Source of the DNA: an uncultured Verrucomicrobiota bacterium
GTDB taxonomy: Bacteria > Verrucomicrobiota > Verrucomicrobiia > Opitutales > Seribacteraceae
NCBI GenBank assembly: GCA_902615835.1
Contig: CACMQL010000004.1
Span: forward strand, 1-64,000
Reading direction: 5' to 3'
DNA: 64,000 nucleotides
Made by a program: the position numbers and the translations under genes. Under the pieces are notes generated by a model that saw nothing but the letters and a program-made list of their open reading frames with translations, did not search any database and had not been told where the DNA came from. Each line of letters opens with the position of its first letter. Position 1 is the first letter of the stretch. Shown piece after piece: positions 53,599 to 63,319 of this stretch.

Positions 53599-54615
53599 TT
53601 AAGAAACTACCTCAATCATGGACTTCAAAATCGTGTTCCATGTCGATGGATTTTCTAAAGTTTCATTGGAAAACATACATCCATCCCAGCAAATATGCTT
53701 GATCCCACGACTCTCAAAATCTTTGAGCCAATACTGGGAACATCGGGTTATGTCCAACTTGCCATTTGGATCATCCGCGGGGCAATGCTTACCGGTTTTA
53801 TCGTGTGAACCTGCACCATGAACTTCGCCGTCATTTTGGGCGACATGAAAATCGATTGTCCAAGGCCGCAACTTGTCGGTCATTTTTTCGTAGGCAGGCC
53901 AGAATTCTTCGTCCGCATAACCATCGTGTAAAAGAGCATGCTCAGGTGCATTGTATCCCATGAGGTAAAGATAAGTGTGAGCCAAATCTGCCTGAAAACC
54001 AAGGGCATCCGGCATTCCGACTCCCTCCAGAATATCAAGCATATCCTTCCAACTGTGCATGCCAGCCCAGCAGATTTCTCCCTCAGCTGCCAAACGCTCA
54101 CCATGATCGGCGGCGATTATGGCAGCCTCCTTAAATGTCGACACTATGCTAGCAGTGTTGGTGCTTGAATCTTCTCTCCATTTCTCAACCCCGAATTCGG
54201 CGGAATCAATACGAATGACACCTCCCTTACGGGCACCATGTTCATTGAAAACTTTGGCGATACGGCAAGCCATTTTGACCGCGTCAAGAAACTTTCCCTT
54301 TTGTTCATCGGTACCCATCGCAGAATCACCGACTGTTCCTGGCCAGACCGGTGCGACCAAGGAACCAATATCAAACCCCTTATTTATAATCAGATCGGCG
54401 ATTGACTTTAGTTCGTCATCATTTGCTTCTGGGTTGGTGTGAGGAAGAAACAAGAAATAATCGATTCCGTCAAACTTTCGACCGTTGACCTCCGCTGCTG
54501 CGGTAAGATCAAGCATACGCTCCAAACTTATAGGTGGTTCTTGACCATCGTCATCACCTTTGCCCACCAGACCGGGCCACATTGCATTATGAAGTTTGAG
54601 AGAAGAAAAGCTCAT
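53599..54615 (-). CDS. Sugar phosphate isomerase/epimerase-type TIM-barrel protein
   Basis: 338 residues of the xylose-isomerase-like superfamily. Metal-site candidates are the Glu in [15 protein letters not shown], the Asp/His in [11 protein letters not shown], the Asp/His in [15 protein letters not shown] and the acidic end around [15 protein letters not shown] at 54615. It acts on a sugar or polyol that I cannot name. It is divergent from the thioredoxin gene. Nearby L-fucose genes make a role in sugar metabolism plausible. Confidence 0.8.
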   Translation of the reverse strand: MSFSSLKLHNAMWPGLVGKGDDDGQEPPISLERMLDLTAAAEVNGRKFDGIDYFLFLPHTNPEANDDELKSIADLIINKGFDIGSLVAPVWPGTVGDSAMGTDEQKGKFLDAVKMACRIAKVFNEHGARKGGVIRIDSAEFGVEKWREDSSTNTASIVSTFKEAAIIAADHGERLAAEGEICWAGMHSWKDMLDILEGVGMPDALGFQADLAHTYLYLMGYNAPEHALLHDGYADEEFWPAYEKMTDKLRPWTIDFHVAQNDGEVHGAGSHDKTGKHCPADDPNGKLDITRCSQYWLKDFESRGIKHICWDGCMFSNETLENPSTWNTILKSMIEVVS

Positions 54616-54752
54616 GATTATTTGTAGGGGTAAAAATTAGGACAATTATTAGAATCGAAAACGAAAGGGTTCTGACAAGAAAAAACTTTGTAAAATTTGT
54701 TCAAACACTTGCATTACTTATCATTTTCCATCTTAATTAAAATTCATACATT

Positions 54753-55268
54753 ATGAAAATTAAATCCCTTACATTCCCTCTATTACTTACAATTCTTTTT
54801 GCTCATTCTCTTTTATCCAAGCCTGCGAGCGGGCCAAGTGCAGGTTTGGAAGAACTTTTCCCCGGTACCCTGCTTGATTCAGAAGGCAAGGAGGTTTCAA
54901 AGGATGCACTGGCAGGTAAAACAGTAGGAATTTATTTCTCAGCCCATTGGTGTCCTCCATGCAGGTCATTCACACCCAACTTGGTAAAATTCCGCGATAA
55001 AAACCAAAAGGATTTCGAAGTGGTCTTTGTAAGTTCGGACTCTTCTCCCAAGGAGCAATTGGATTATATGAAAGAAGCGGATATGAAATGGTATACCCTT
55101 CCTCACCGCTCGGATGAAGCCAATGCCCTAGCGAAAAAGTTCGAAGTCCGGGGAATCCCCTCCCTTGTCATTGTCTCCGAGGAAGGAAAGACCATTACCA
55201 AAAATGGCAGGGGTGATGTTTCCAATAATCCCAAAGGTGCGTTGAAGAGTTGGCAAAAAAAATCATAA
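54753..55268 (+). CDS. Exported thioredoxin-like (TlpA/nucleoredoxin-type) protein
   Basis: 171 residues with a signal peptide (KIKSLTFPLLLTILFAHSLLS). The redox motif is WCPPC (Cys67, Cys70), preceded by a GIYFSAHW strand and followed by SFTPNLVKFRDK and a cis-Pro in RGIPSLVIV. WCPPCR-type thioredoxins in this lineage resemble nucleoredoxin/tryparedoxin. It probably reduces or forms disulphides in the periplasm. Monocistronic; the large propeller protein begins about 70 nt downstream. Confidence 0.88.
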   Translation: MKIKSLTFPLLLTILFAHSLLSKPASGPSAGLEELFPGTLLDSEGKEVSKDALAGKTVGIYFSAHWCPPCRSFTPNLVKFRDKNQKDFEVVFVSSDSSPKEQLDYMKEADMKWYTLPHRSDEANALAKKFEVRGIPSLVIVSEEGKTITKNGRGDVSNNPKGALKSWQKKS

Positions 55269-55349
55269 GCAATCTGTTCACTACTGTTCTCTAAATCACT
55301 TTTCAATTTTTCATCAAATACTAGCTACTTTCGAGTAATTAGTATTTTT

Positions 55350-58300
55350 TTGCTCCTTTCTTTACCGATATTTGGTAACGCTCCAAAAAAGTGGGATCTT
55401 TCTTTTTTATTTCTGCAAGAAGGAGAGATCATTGATGTAAAAATTCCTGCAGGTTCAAGACAAGTGCGAGTTTTGTTCAAACATGAGGAATCACAGGAAT
55501 GGAAAGTTTGGCAAACCAGTCATATTCCGGAGAATGCAAATGGTTCGATCTACTTTCGCGTTCCGCATAATATGCAAAGGAGTAGAGTTCGATTCGAATG
55601 GAATAGATATGACCCTTTGCCCTACTCTTTTTACACTGGCATAAGTGATTTCAGCAACCGGGCAACTGATCCTGCAGAGAGAAATAATTTTCTGGCAAGA
55701 ACTGAATTGACGTTAGACTCATTGACTGAAGATGAAAGTAGTGAAGTCAAGGAATCTGACATCTGGAAAATAATTGGAAACACACTTTATTTTTTTAACC
55801 AAAGACGAGGGCTTCAAATTCTCGAGCTGAGTAATCCTACCGCACCCAAATTTATTGCCAGATACAGGCTGCCCGCATCTGGCGAACAAATGTATGTGAG
55901 TGAAGATGGTGAGTTTATTTTCCTTTTTGTAACTCCGCCCCACCAGGCATGGCCGTACCATTCCAACTTGCAGATCTTGCAGTTCAAGAATGACATCATC
56001 CGTAAAGTCACCGACATAAAATTAGCCGGCGACTACCGTGATAGCAGAGTGGTCGGAGAGACACTTCATATCGTATGCGAAAAATGGGAGAATGAAACTA
56101 CCTCCTGGAATGGATGGAATTTTAATTACTCTACGGTTCTTGCCTCCTTTGATTTAGAAGACCCAAAAGAAGTCGAAAAAATAAGCGAAATCATCCTGGC
56201 GGGAAGCCCACAGGTTACCTACGCGACCAATCAACATCTGGTGGTCGTGACTCGTGACCCAAAGGATTATTACAACGGCCACCTGGCTCGGGTTTTTGAC
56301 TTGAACGACTTTTCAAAAGTACCTCAGGAACTTTCAATCATTCAAGCTGGAGGCAAGATACTCGATAAATTTAAAATCAGGATTAGCGGGGATACGATTA
56401 CCCTGATCTCACAAGCCAATCTAAACAGTAATTGGAATAGTCGGTACTCCCTCCTGGAGAATTTCAATATCAAGACAGGTGAGCTACTGGGTTTACTTGA
56501 ATTAGCTGAAAGGGAAACTCTTTATGCGACAAGATTCGATGGGAATTACGCGTACCTTGTTACCTTTCTGCGGGTCGATCCGCTATTCATTGTGGATCTG
56601 CGGGACCCCTCGAACCCAACCCTTCTTTCTGAATTAATCGTGCCCGGATGGTCAGAATACTTGGAGGTAATGGATGATCAATTGTTTGCCGTGGGAGTGG
56701 AAAACAGCCAGGTTACTGCCTCACTTTTCGATATCTCGGATAAATCAAATCCATTCCTCTCTCAGCGGTTCTACATGGGGGATGAGAATGAATATTCCTG
56801 GAGTGAGGCGAACTACGATGAAAAAGCAATTGGCAAGGTGGCATCGGAAGGTCTCTTTTTTATTCCTTACCAAACTTGGGCGGAAGGAAACCAGCTTAAT
56901 AAACTACAAATCCTGAAGCATGAAAACGGTCGATTGGAAAAGGGAGGTCAGATAGATCATCGGATTGTAGCGAGAAGATCGTTTACGGATGCCACTGGGC
57001 ACTATCTATTCTCGATTTCAGGGGAAGAGCTTGTGGTCAGCAACATCCTCGACACAAAGAATGCCTTTGAAGTTAGACGACTGCCCCTAGCCTGGACGAC
57101 CCAGCGGACGCATATATTCGGGGTAAACAGCCTGCAAATCGAAAGTGCACCCACAAACAATTGGGGTTGGGGCTATATCTCACAAGAGCAAAATGTCACA
57201 CTCCGGCTTACTCCAACAACGGATTTCGATGAACTCCTTTATCAAATCGATGCCGGAGTTGGTAATTTGCTGGGCAGCCTTACTGATGGCAACCTCGCTC
57301 ACCTGGCAATTCATAATCAAGGGAAATTAATTTATAAAATCTTCGAGGTGGATGAAGAGAAAATTAAACTTTTGGCTGAGTCTGAAACGAAGACAACGAA
57401 TTCTCCCTCCCCCACGACCGTTGAAGGTTTCCTGCTCGAAAATAATCAGATCTGCTGGGCAGCCAAAGCTACTTCAGGAACCGATATTTCCCCTTTTCTT
57501 CGGGTATCAACCGGATTTGCATCAGATTTCTACTACCCATACCCCTACAACTCTACTTCCGTACTTGATATTCAAATTTTTTCCTTCGAAACGGGGCTAA
57601 CCAACGCCACCATTGATTTGGAAAGCAATACCAGTTTATTAATCGATGGATCGCAAATGAATGGCCCCTTTAAAGTAGGCAATAAACTTTTGTACGGGGC
57701 CAGCAAAACAGAGGACCATTATGTTAATGACCAAATCATGGCATCAGAGCATGATTCGAGTCTCTACCAGATAGACATTTCCGACAGGCAAAGTCCCATG
57801 ATTGATGCCGCCATTCCCGCACCCGGGGTTTTAACTGGAGCACAACCCAACCAAGGGGCGGATGGAACAGGCTATCTCTATTTTGAAAATCAGGATGTTC
57901 AGTTGGGGAATTATCGCCCCACCCCTCTCCTGTTAGAAAATTCCATAAATTTAAAAGAGTTTGGAAGATCCATGACCGTTTGTGCCTATGATGGTTCCAA
58001 CCTTTATTTTTTGGATGAACTGGACCTCTCACAAACAACCGGTCCCATTGCAATTGATAACGATTTCATATATATTGCACACTCGCGAAGAAATGAGAAA
58101 GGAGTGGATGCCTTCCGGGTCCAGGAAAATGGATCTCTTCTGCGAATCGATAGTCTCTTTGCTTCCCACTATATTCAGGAGCTGCTTACCGAAGAAACCA
58201 TTCTTCTCGGGAAAAGCATAGCAGGTATTCATACCAGCCAGCAGTTATTGGAATGGCCTACGCATACCCTGTCAGGAAACTTTTATTTAAACTTAAAAAA

Positions 58301-59003
58301 CTTTACTGCAACTTCCACGGGGCTTGCTATTTCAAGTGGAAAGTATGGTGTAGAATGGATTCCAACCCCTGCCAGCGATTCACGACCGAGTAATCCATTC
58401 AACTTTATCCCACCTTCGGAAGACGCAGTCGTTACTCAGGTCCTGGTCCCCTATTACAACCCAACTACTGGAGCGAGCTGGACAAGTGAAACCGGGGGTT
58501 GGACGGCACCAGATGGATGGATAAAAGGGACCCGAGAGGAATTTGAAGAAAACCAAAAAAGTAATTCCCGAAGATCAGGATCATTCAATAACTGGCAGGA
58601 ATTGAATACCGAAAACATCCAAGTTTTTGAAATTGGAGACGAGCCCATTTTCTTTGATCCCAACGCGACTAAGGCATGGAAATACAGACCCAACACCCCC
58701 ATCGACCTTGAGGTAGAAGAACTGGATGGCAAGTGGAAGAATCAAACTTGGTTTGGTAATTTCTACGACCTTTCCTTTCCCTGGATTTATCACACTGAAC
58801 TACAATGGCTATATTTCAGCGAATCAAACAATGGCAGCTTTTGGCTCTGGTCAAAAGAACTCGGTTGGGTTTGGACGAATGCCTCTGCGTTCCCCCATTG
58901 TTTTTCAAATTCAAAGGAAGGATGGTTGTTCCTTGATTTAAAAGATAGAAATTCCCTTAGGTATTATGACTTTAAGTCGGAAGGTTGGATCAAATTCGAC
59001 TAA
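55350..59003 (+). CDS. Large secreted beta-propeller protein with aromatic C-terminal domain
   Basis: 1217 residues from the TTG at 55350. That start gives a signal peptide without its basic head; the in-frame codons upstream (RVISIF) complete a proper one, so translation may begin at ATT (55338) or another unusual codon. After a short beta-sandwich-like region (40-115) come many propeller-like repeats (LQILELSNPTAPKFIARYRL, TLFIVDLRDPSNPTLLSEL-like) related to the secreted beta-propeller family distant from WD40 (Beta_propel), reaching to about residue 1010. The shared Trp/Tyr-rich domain ends the protein. N-x-S/T triplets are frequent. Probably surface-attached. Confidence 0.8.
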   Translation: MLLSLPIFGNAPKKWDLSFLFLQEGEIIDVKIPAGSRQVRVLFKHEESQEWKVWQTSHIPENANGSIYFRVPHNMQRSRVRFEWNRYDPLPYSFYTGISDFSNRATDPAERNNFLARTELTLDSLTEDESSEVKESDIWKIIGNTLYFFNQRRGLQILELSNPTAPKFIARYRLPASGEQMYVSEDGEFIFLFVTPPHQAWPYHSNLQILQFKNDIIRKVTDIKLAGDYRDSRVVGETLHIVCEKWENETTSWNGWNFNYSTVLASFDLEDPKEVEKISEIILAGSPQVTYATNQHLVVVTRDPKDYYNGHLARVFDLNDFSKVPQELSIIQAGGKILDKFKIRISGDTITLISQANLNSNWNSRYSLLENFNIKTGELLGLLELAERETLYATRFDGNYAYLVTFLRVDPLFIVDLRDPSNPTLLSELIVPGWSEYLEVMDDQLFAVGVENSQVTASLFDISDKSNPFLSQRFYMGDENEYSWSEANYDEKAIGKVASEGLFFIPYQTWAEGNQLNKLQILKHENGRLEKGGQIDHRIVARRSFTDATGHYLFSISGEELVVSNILDTKNAFEVRRLPLAWTTQRTHIFGVNSLQIESAPTNNWGWGYISQEQNVTLRLTPTTDFDELLYQIDAGVGNLLGSLTDGNLAHLAIHNQGKLIYKIFEVDEEKIKLLAESETKTTNSPSPTTVEGFLLENNQICWAAKATSGTDISPFLRVSTGFASDFYYPYPYNSTSVLDIQIFSFETGLTNATIDLESNTSLLIDGSQMNGPFKVGNKLLYGASKTEDHYVNDQIMASEHDSSLYQIDISDRQSPMIDAAIPAPGVLTGAQPNQGADGTGYLYFENQDVQLGNYRPTPLLLENSINLKEFGRSMTVCAYDGSNLYFLDELDLSQTTGPIAIDNDFIYIAHSRRNEKGVDAFRVQENGSLLRIDSLFASHYIQELLTEETILLGKSIAGIHTSQQLLEWPTHTLSGNFYLNLKNFTATSTGLAISSGKYGVEWIPTPASDSRPSNPFNFIPPSEDAVVTQVLVPYYNPTTGASWTSETGGWTAPDGWIKGTREEFEENQKSNSRRSGSFNNWQELNTENIQVFEIGDEPIFFDPNATKAWKYRPNTPIDLEVEELDGKWKNQTWFGNFYDLSFPWIYHTELQWLYFSESNNGSFWLWSKELGWVWTNASAFPHCFSNSKEGWLFLDLKDRNSLRYYDFKSEGWIKFD
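58728..59000 (+). other. Aromatic C-terminal domain, copy 3
   Basis: Last 90 or so residues: TWFGNF, PWIYHTELQWLY, SFWLWSKELGWVW, AFPHCF, GWLFLDL, LRYYDFKSEGW. Same order of motifs as copies 1 and 2. Confidence 0.85.
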
Positions 59004-59202
59004 GTACGAGTTGAGCTTGAGAATAGCAGACTTTGATCAGTGCAATTGAGATTGCCGTCTATGAGCCCTCGATTATCGTAGGAAATCAGAAATAGATATG
59101 CCTTAACCAAGATTGTCTATTATGTATTATTCCTCTTTGATTATTATAAAGATCAACTACTAGATAGATCTTAACTTCGCCGTTTCTACGGATACCCATT
59201 CA

Positions 59203-60852
59203 ATGCCCGAACTACCAAAAAGTTTCCTCCAAATTTCTCCGCATGATAATCTTCTGGTCGCCCTACAGGATTTAGAAGCAGGAACCAACATCAATTGGGA
59301 TGGAACTTTGTTCAAACTAACTGAGTACATTCCGGCTAAACATAAATTTGCCCCAGTCGAATTAGCAAGCGGAGAACAGGTTCGGCTTTATGGGGTCTTG
59401 GTGGGTGAAACCATTCAAAAAATTTCACAGGGTGAAAGAATTCGCCAGTCAAATGTGGTCCACCGGGCAGAGGATTATCGGTCAAGTGAAGGTCAATTCA
59501 GTTGGGAGGCCCCGCCCATTTCAAATTGGGAAAATCGCACATTTAATGGCTATGCACGATCGGACGGTTCCGTCGGTACCGCCAGCTACTGGTTGGTCGT
59601 CCCCATGGTCTTCTGTGAAAATGGTAATATTGAAACCCTCAAATCATCGATGCTTCGGGCTTTGGGTTTATCAAAACGGAATCAATACGAGGTTTTCTCC
59701 CAATCACTTGCTGATGCGTACAGTCGAGGCGAAAACCCGGATTCAGTCGCTTTGCCCGAAAGAACCAATCATGAATGTTCCCCCATATTTCCAAACATAG
59801 ATGGTATCAAATTTCTCACTCACGGGCTTGGGTGCGGAGAGACACGCGGTATATCCGAGGAACTCTGTGCCCTCCTTGCCGGGTATGCATGCAATCCCAA
59901 TGTCAGTGGTATTACCGTCCTGAGCCTGGGCTGCCAGCACGCCCAAGTCTCGATCCTTGAAGATGAAATTGCCAAGCGATGCGCCAACTTCGACAAGCCA
60001 CTCCTTGTTTTCGAGCAACAGAAATACCCCTCTGAACGGGAAATGATGGAGCAGGCCATTCGCCGGACATATGCAGGTTTAGCTCAAATCAATAAATTGA
60101 AAAGAACTCCTGCACCCCTTTCCAAGCTTTGCCTGGGCATGGAATGCGGGGCATCCGATGGATTTTCCGGAATATCGGCTAATCCGGTGATGGGTCATAC
60201 GGCAGATTTACTTACTGCGATGGGAGGGCGTGTAATTCTTTCTGAATTCCCCGAACTTTGCGGGGTGGAGCAGGAAATTGTCAACCGGTGTGCAAATCCA
60301 AAGATTGGAAATCGCTTTATTGAGATCATGCGTAACTATGAACTCCGGGTAAAAGAAGCAGGTTCCGGTTTTCACATGAATCCATCTCCTGGGAATGTAA
60401 AGGACGGGTTGATAACCGACGCGATGAAATCTGCAGGAGCCGCCCGTAAGGGAGGAACATCCCCAGTGGTTGATGTATTGGACTTTCCAGGCTGGGTCAC
60501 GAAGGACGGGCTGAGTCTCCTTTGCACGGCTGGTAATGATGTGGAATCAACCACTGCACTCGCAGGGGCTGGTGCTAACCTAATCCTTTTTTCGACCGGT
60601 CTTGGCACACCAACGGGGAATCCGGTTGCTCCCGTGATTAAAATTTCAAGTAATTCCAAAACAGCTAAGTCTTTCTATGAATACATCGATTTTGACACAG
60701 GTCCCGTTATCGATGGGAGCGAAACCGTGGAGTCGACCGGAGAAAAATTACTTAACGAATTGATTGAATACGCCTCGGGAAACAAGAAAACCAAATCAAC
60801 GATTCAAGGAAGGGATGACTTCTTACCTTGGAAACGTGGAATGTCTCTCTAG
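59203..60852 (+). CDS. UxaA-family dehydratase (altronate dehydratase-like), probable L-fuconate dehydratase
   Basis: 549 residues. The N-terminal SAF domain (about 1-95, LLVALQDLEAGTNINW) is followed by the UxaA catalytic part with NGYARSDGSVGTASYW, HGLGCGETR, LSLGCQHAQVSI, LCLGMECGASDGFSG and SAGAARKGG. These enzymes use an iron-sulfur or metal centre to dehydrate sugar acids. The following genes encode L-fucose dehydrogenase, 2-keto-3-deoxy-L-fuconate dehydrogenase and the final hydrolase, but no enolase-type fuconate dehydratase is visible. I therefore infer that this protein fills that step. First gene of the cluster; no clear ribosome site precedes its ATG. Confidence 0.85.
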   Translation: MPELPKSFLQISPHDNLLVALQDLEAGTNINWDGTLFKLTEYIPAKHKFAPVELASGEQVRLYGVLVGETIQKISQGERIRQSNVVHRAEDYRSSEGQFSWEAPPISNWENRTFNGYARSDGSVGTASYWLVVPMVFCENGNIETLKSSMLRALGLSKRNQYEVFSQSLADAYSRGENPDSVALPERTNHECSPIFPNIDGIKFLTHGLGCGETRGISEELCALLAGYACNPNVSGITVLSLGCQHAQVSILEDEIAKRCANFDKPLLVFEQQKYPSEREMMEQAIRRTYAGLAQINKLKRTPAPLSKLCLGMECGASDGFSGISANPVMGHTADLLTAMGGRVILSEFPELCGVEQEIVNRCANPKIGNRFIEIMRNYELRVKEAGSGFHMNPSPGNVKDGLITDAMKSAGAARKGGTSPVVDVLDFPGWVTKDGLSLLCTAGNDVESTTALAGAGANLILFSTGLGTPTGNPVAPVIKISSNSKTAKSFYEYIDFDTGPVIDGSETVESTGEKLLNELIEYASGNKKTKSTIQGRDDFLPWKRGMSL

Positions 60853-60864
60853 GGATCGTTATTA

Positions 60865-61644
60865 ATGAGCAAATTTAAAGATAATACAGCCATTGTCACG
60901 GGAGGAGGAAAAGGAATCGGGCAAGCCATCGCCAGGCGATTTGCCGAAGAAGGAGCCAAGGTTGCCATTTGGGAAGCAGATGAGATTGCCGGCGAAGAAA
61001 CCACTCAGGAGATCCTGGCCAACGGACACGAAGCCCATTTTCTTAAGTGTGATATCACTGATGAAGGAAGCATCCAGAATGCACTGTCAGAAGTGTTAGA
61101 AAAATTTGGAACACCCGATATTTTGATCAACAATGCAGGCATTGCCAATGTGGGAACCGCCACCACCACATCCGTTGAAGATTTTGATAAAGTGATGGAA
61201 GTGAATGCCAAGGGTATGTTTTTATGTCTACGGAACATCGTCCCAACAATGATGGAAAAAAAATCGGGCGTGATTCTAAATCTTGCCTCCATTGCCTCCC
61301 GCTTGGGAGTTGCCGATCGCTTTGCCTATTCTGCCAGCAAGGGTGCCGTCCTGGCCATGACGCTCAGTGTTGCCCGTGATTATGTCGATTACGGAATCCG
61401 CTGTAATTGTGTTTGCCCGGGCCGGGTACATACACCTTTTGTCGATGGCTTTCTCAAAAAATACTATCCGGACGAAGAAGAAAGGAAGCAAAAATTTGAG
61501 GAACTCTCAAAATACCAGCCCATTGGCAGAATGGGAGAACCCCATGAAATTGCCAACATTGCCTCTTTTTTGTGCTCCTCTGATGCCTCTTTCATCACTG
61601 GAGGAGTGTATGATATTGACGGTGGGGTAATGAGTCTAAAATAA
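60865..61644 (+). CDS. SDR oxidoreductase, probable 2-keto-3-deoxy-L-fuconate dehydrogenase
   Basis: 259 residues, classical SDR: TGGGKGIGQAIA (cofactor loop), NNAGIANVG, a catalytic Ser in NLASIASRLG and YSASK (Tyr-x-x-x-Lys). Asp/Glu after the second strand (EADEIAGEE) favours NAD. The PGRVHTPFVDGFLKKYYP loop is typical of the L-fucose-cluster members I know. It starts 12 nt after the dehydratase. By elimination, with the fourth gene resembling L-fucose dehydrogenase, it should oxidise 2-keto-3-deoxy-L-fuconate to the 2,4-diketo acid. Confidence 0.82.
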   Translation: MSKFKDNTAIVTGGGKGIGQAIARRFAEEGAKVAIWEADEIAGEETTQEILANGHEAHFLKCDITDEGSIQNALSEVLEKFGTPDILINNAGIANVGTATTTSVEDFDKVMEVNAKGMFLCLRNIVPTMMEKKSGVILNLASIASRLGVADRFAYSASKGAVLAMTLSVARDYVDYGIRCNCVCPGRVHTPFVDGFLKKYYPDEEERKQKFEELSKYQPIGRMGEPHEIANIASFLCSSDASFITGGVYDIDGGVMSLK

Positions 61645-61654
61645 ACAACCAATC

Positions 61655-62509
61655 ATGAAACTTATTCGTAAAGGACAACTTGGAGAAGAAGCACCGGGAC
61701 TCATTTTAAAAGATGGCCGGGAGGTGGAAACTTCTACATTTGGCGAAGATTATGACGAGGTATTTTTTGAAACCGATGGTCTGCAACGCCTTGAGGAGTG
61801 GGTGATGGAAAATGAAAACGACCTGCCTGTCTTTCCCGAGGGAGAGCGTTACGGAGCACCCATTGCTCGGCCCAGTAAGATTGTATGCATCGGACTGAAT
61901 TTTGATGATCATGCCGCGGAGTCCGGAATGGAAATACCAGAGGAACCTGTTTTGTTCTTTAAGGCAAGCAGTGCCCTTTGTGGCCCCAATGATGAACTGG
62001 TTCTTCCCCGTGATGGCAATAAAACCGACTGGGAAGTCGAGCTTGCTTTTGTCGTTGGAAAAAGAGCCAGCTATGTTGATGAGAAAGATGCAATGGATTA
62101 CTTGGCAGGCTATGCCCTGCATAACGACTATAGCGAGCGTGCCTTCCAACTGGAAAGATGTGGTCAGTGGGTCAAGGGAAAAAGTTGTGACACCTTCGCA
62201 CCATTTGGTCCGTTCCTCGCTACTCCCGATGAAATTGAAGATGTAAACAATTTGGAAATGTGGCTAAAAGTGAATGGTGAGATCATGCAGTCTAGTAATA
62301 CATCCAACTTGCATTACAAGATTCCTTTTCTGCTAAGTTATGTGAGTCAGTTCATGACTTTATTACCCGGAGATATCATTTCAACAGGGACTCCTCCAGG
62401 TGTTGGGTTGGGCATGGATCCTCCAGTCTATTTAAAAGCCGGAGATTTTGTGGAGCTTGGTATTGATCAACTGGGGTCCTCCTCCCAAAAGGTCGTCGCC
62501 TCAAAGTGA
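61655..62509 (+). CDS. Fumarylacetoacetate-hydrolase-family protein, probable 2,4-diketo-3-deoxy-L-fuconate hydrolase
   Basis: 284 residues. The FAH fold core begins at RPSKIVCIGLNFDDHAAE; metal ligands are the acidic residues in DWEVELAFVVG and HNDYSERAFQ, and the substrate loop includes GQWVKGKSCDTFAPFGP and ISTGTPPGVGLG. In the non-phosphorylating L-fucose pathway this enzyme splits the diketo acid into pyruvate and L-lactate. It lies 10 nt after the SDR gene and overlaps the next gene by 4 nt. Confidence 0.9.
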   Translation: MKLIRKGQLGEEAPGLILKDGREVETSTFGEDYDEVFFETDGLQRLEEWVMENENDLPVFPEGERYGAPIARPSKIVCIGLNFDDHAAESGMEIPEEPVLFFKASSALCGPNDELVLPRDGNKTDWEVELAFVVGKRASYVDEKDAMDYLAGYALHNDYSERAFQLERCGQWVKGKSCDTFAPFGPFLATPDEIEDVNNLEMWLKVNGEIMQSSNTSNLHYKIPFLLSYVSQFMTLLPGDIISTGTPPGVGLGMDPPVYLKAGDFVELGIDQLGSSSQKVVASK

Positions 62510-63300
62510 ATCTCGAAGTCGAGGGGAAGGTTGCGGTTGTTACCGGCGGGGCCAAGGGAATTGGAGCCGCCATCGTGAAATCCTTTTTTGCAGAAGGAGC
62601 CACCATTGTCATCCTTGATCGGAATCCAGATATCGCTAATTCCTTGATCGAAAAGCTTGGGGCTAATCAGGAAAAAGTCTTTTGCATCCCCACCGAATTA
62701 ACCGAAGAATCAGCTTGCAAGGAAGCGATCCAAAAAACCATCGAAACAACCGGTCGACTCGACTACCTAATACACAACGCCGGCACTAATGATGGCGTCG
62801 GCTTGGATTCACCCACCGAAGACTTCTTTAACAGCCTGCGTAAAAACCTCGTTCATGTATTTGCCCTGACCCATTATTCACTGGATGAACTGGTGCACAA
62901 TCAAGGAGCAGTCATCAACATTGGATCCAAAGTGGCTGAGACTGGCCAGGGTGGCACATCCGGGTATGCGGCTTCAAAAGGGGCAATGAATGCCCTGACC
63001 CGCGAGTGGGCACTCGACTTGGCAGATAAAGGAGTACGAGTGAATGCTGTAATTCCTGCAGAAGTCATGACACCGATGTACCGACGCTGGCTCGATACCC
63101 TGGAAAATTCGCAAAAAACACTTTCTTCCATCGAGGATAATATTCCTTTCGGAAAACGGATGACCACTGATCGCGAGATTGCGGATGCGGTTGTGTTTCT
63201 TGCCTCCCCCCGATCCTCTCACACCACGGGTCAAATTTTTTATCCTGACGGAGGATACACCCACCTCGACCGATCATACGGAAAGATCCAATTAGACTAA
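62506..63300 (+). CDS. SDR oxidoreductase, probable L-fucose dehydrogenase
   Basis: 264 residues starting at GTG (overlap GTGA with the hydrolase). TGGAKGIGAAIV cofactor loop, NAGTNDGVGLDSP, NIGSKVAETGQGGTSGYAASK (Ser, Tyr-x-x-x-Lys) and NAVIPAEVMTPMYRRWLDTL. These last two signatures match the proteobacterial L-fucose dehydrogenases of the SDR family closely. It oxidises L-fucose to the lactone, the entry step of the pathway. The gene order dehydratase-SDR-hydrolase-SDR is a complete catabolic set apart from a dedicated lactonase. Confidence 0.88.
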   Translation: MNLEVEGKVAVVTGGAKGIGAAIVKSFFAEGATIVILDRNPDIANSLIEKLGANQEKVFCIPTELTEESACKEAIQKTIETTGRLDYLIHNAGTNDGVGLDSPTEDFFNSLRKNLVHVFALTHYSLDELVHNQGAVINIGSKVAETGQGGTSGYAASKGAMNALTREWALDLADKGVRVNAVIPAEVMTPMYRRWLDTLENSQKTLSSIEDNIPFGKRMTTDREIADAVVFLASPRSSHTTGQIFYPDGGYTHLDRSYGKIQLD

Positions 63301-63319
63301 TTTTCTCAAAATATTAATC

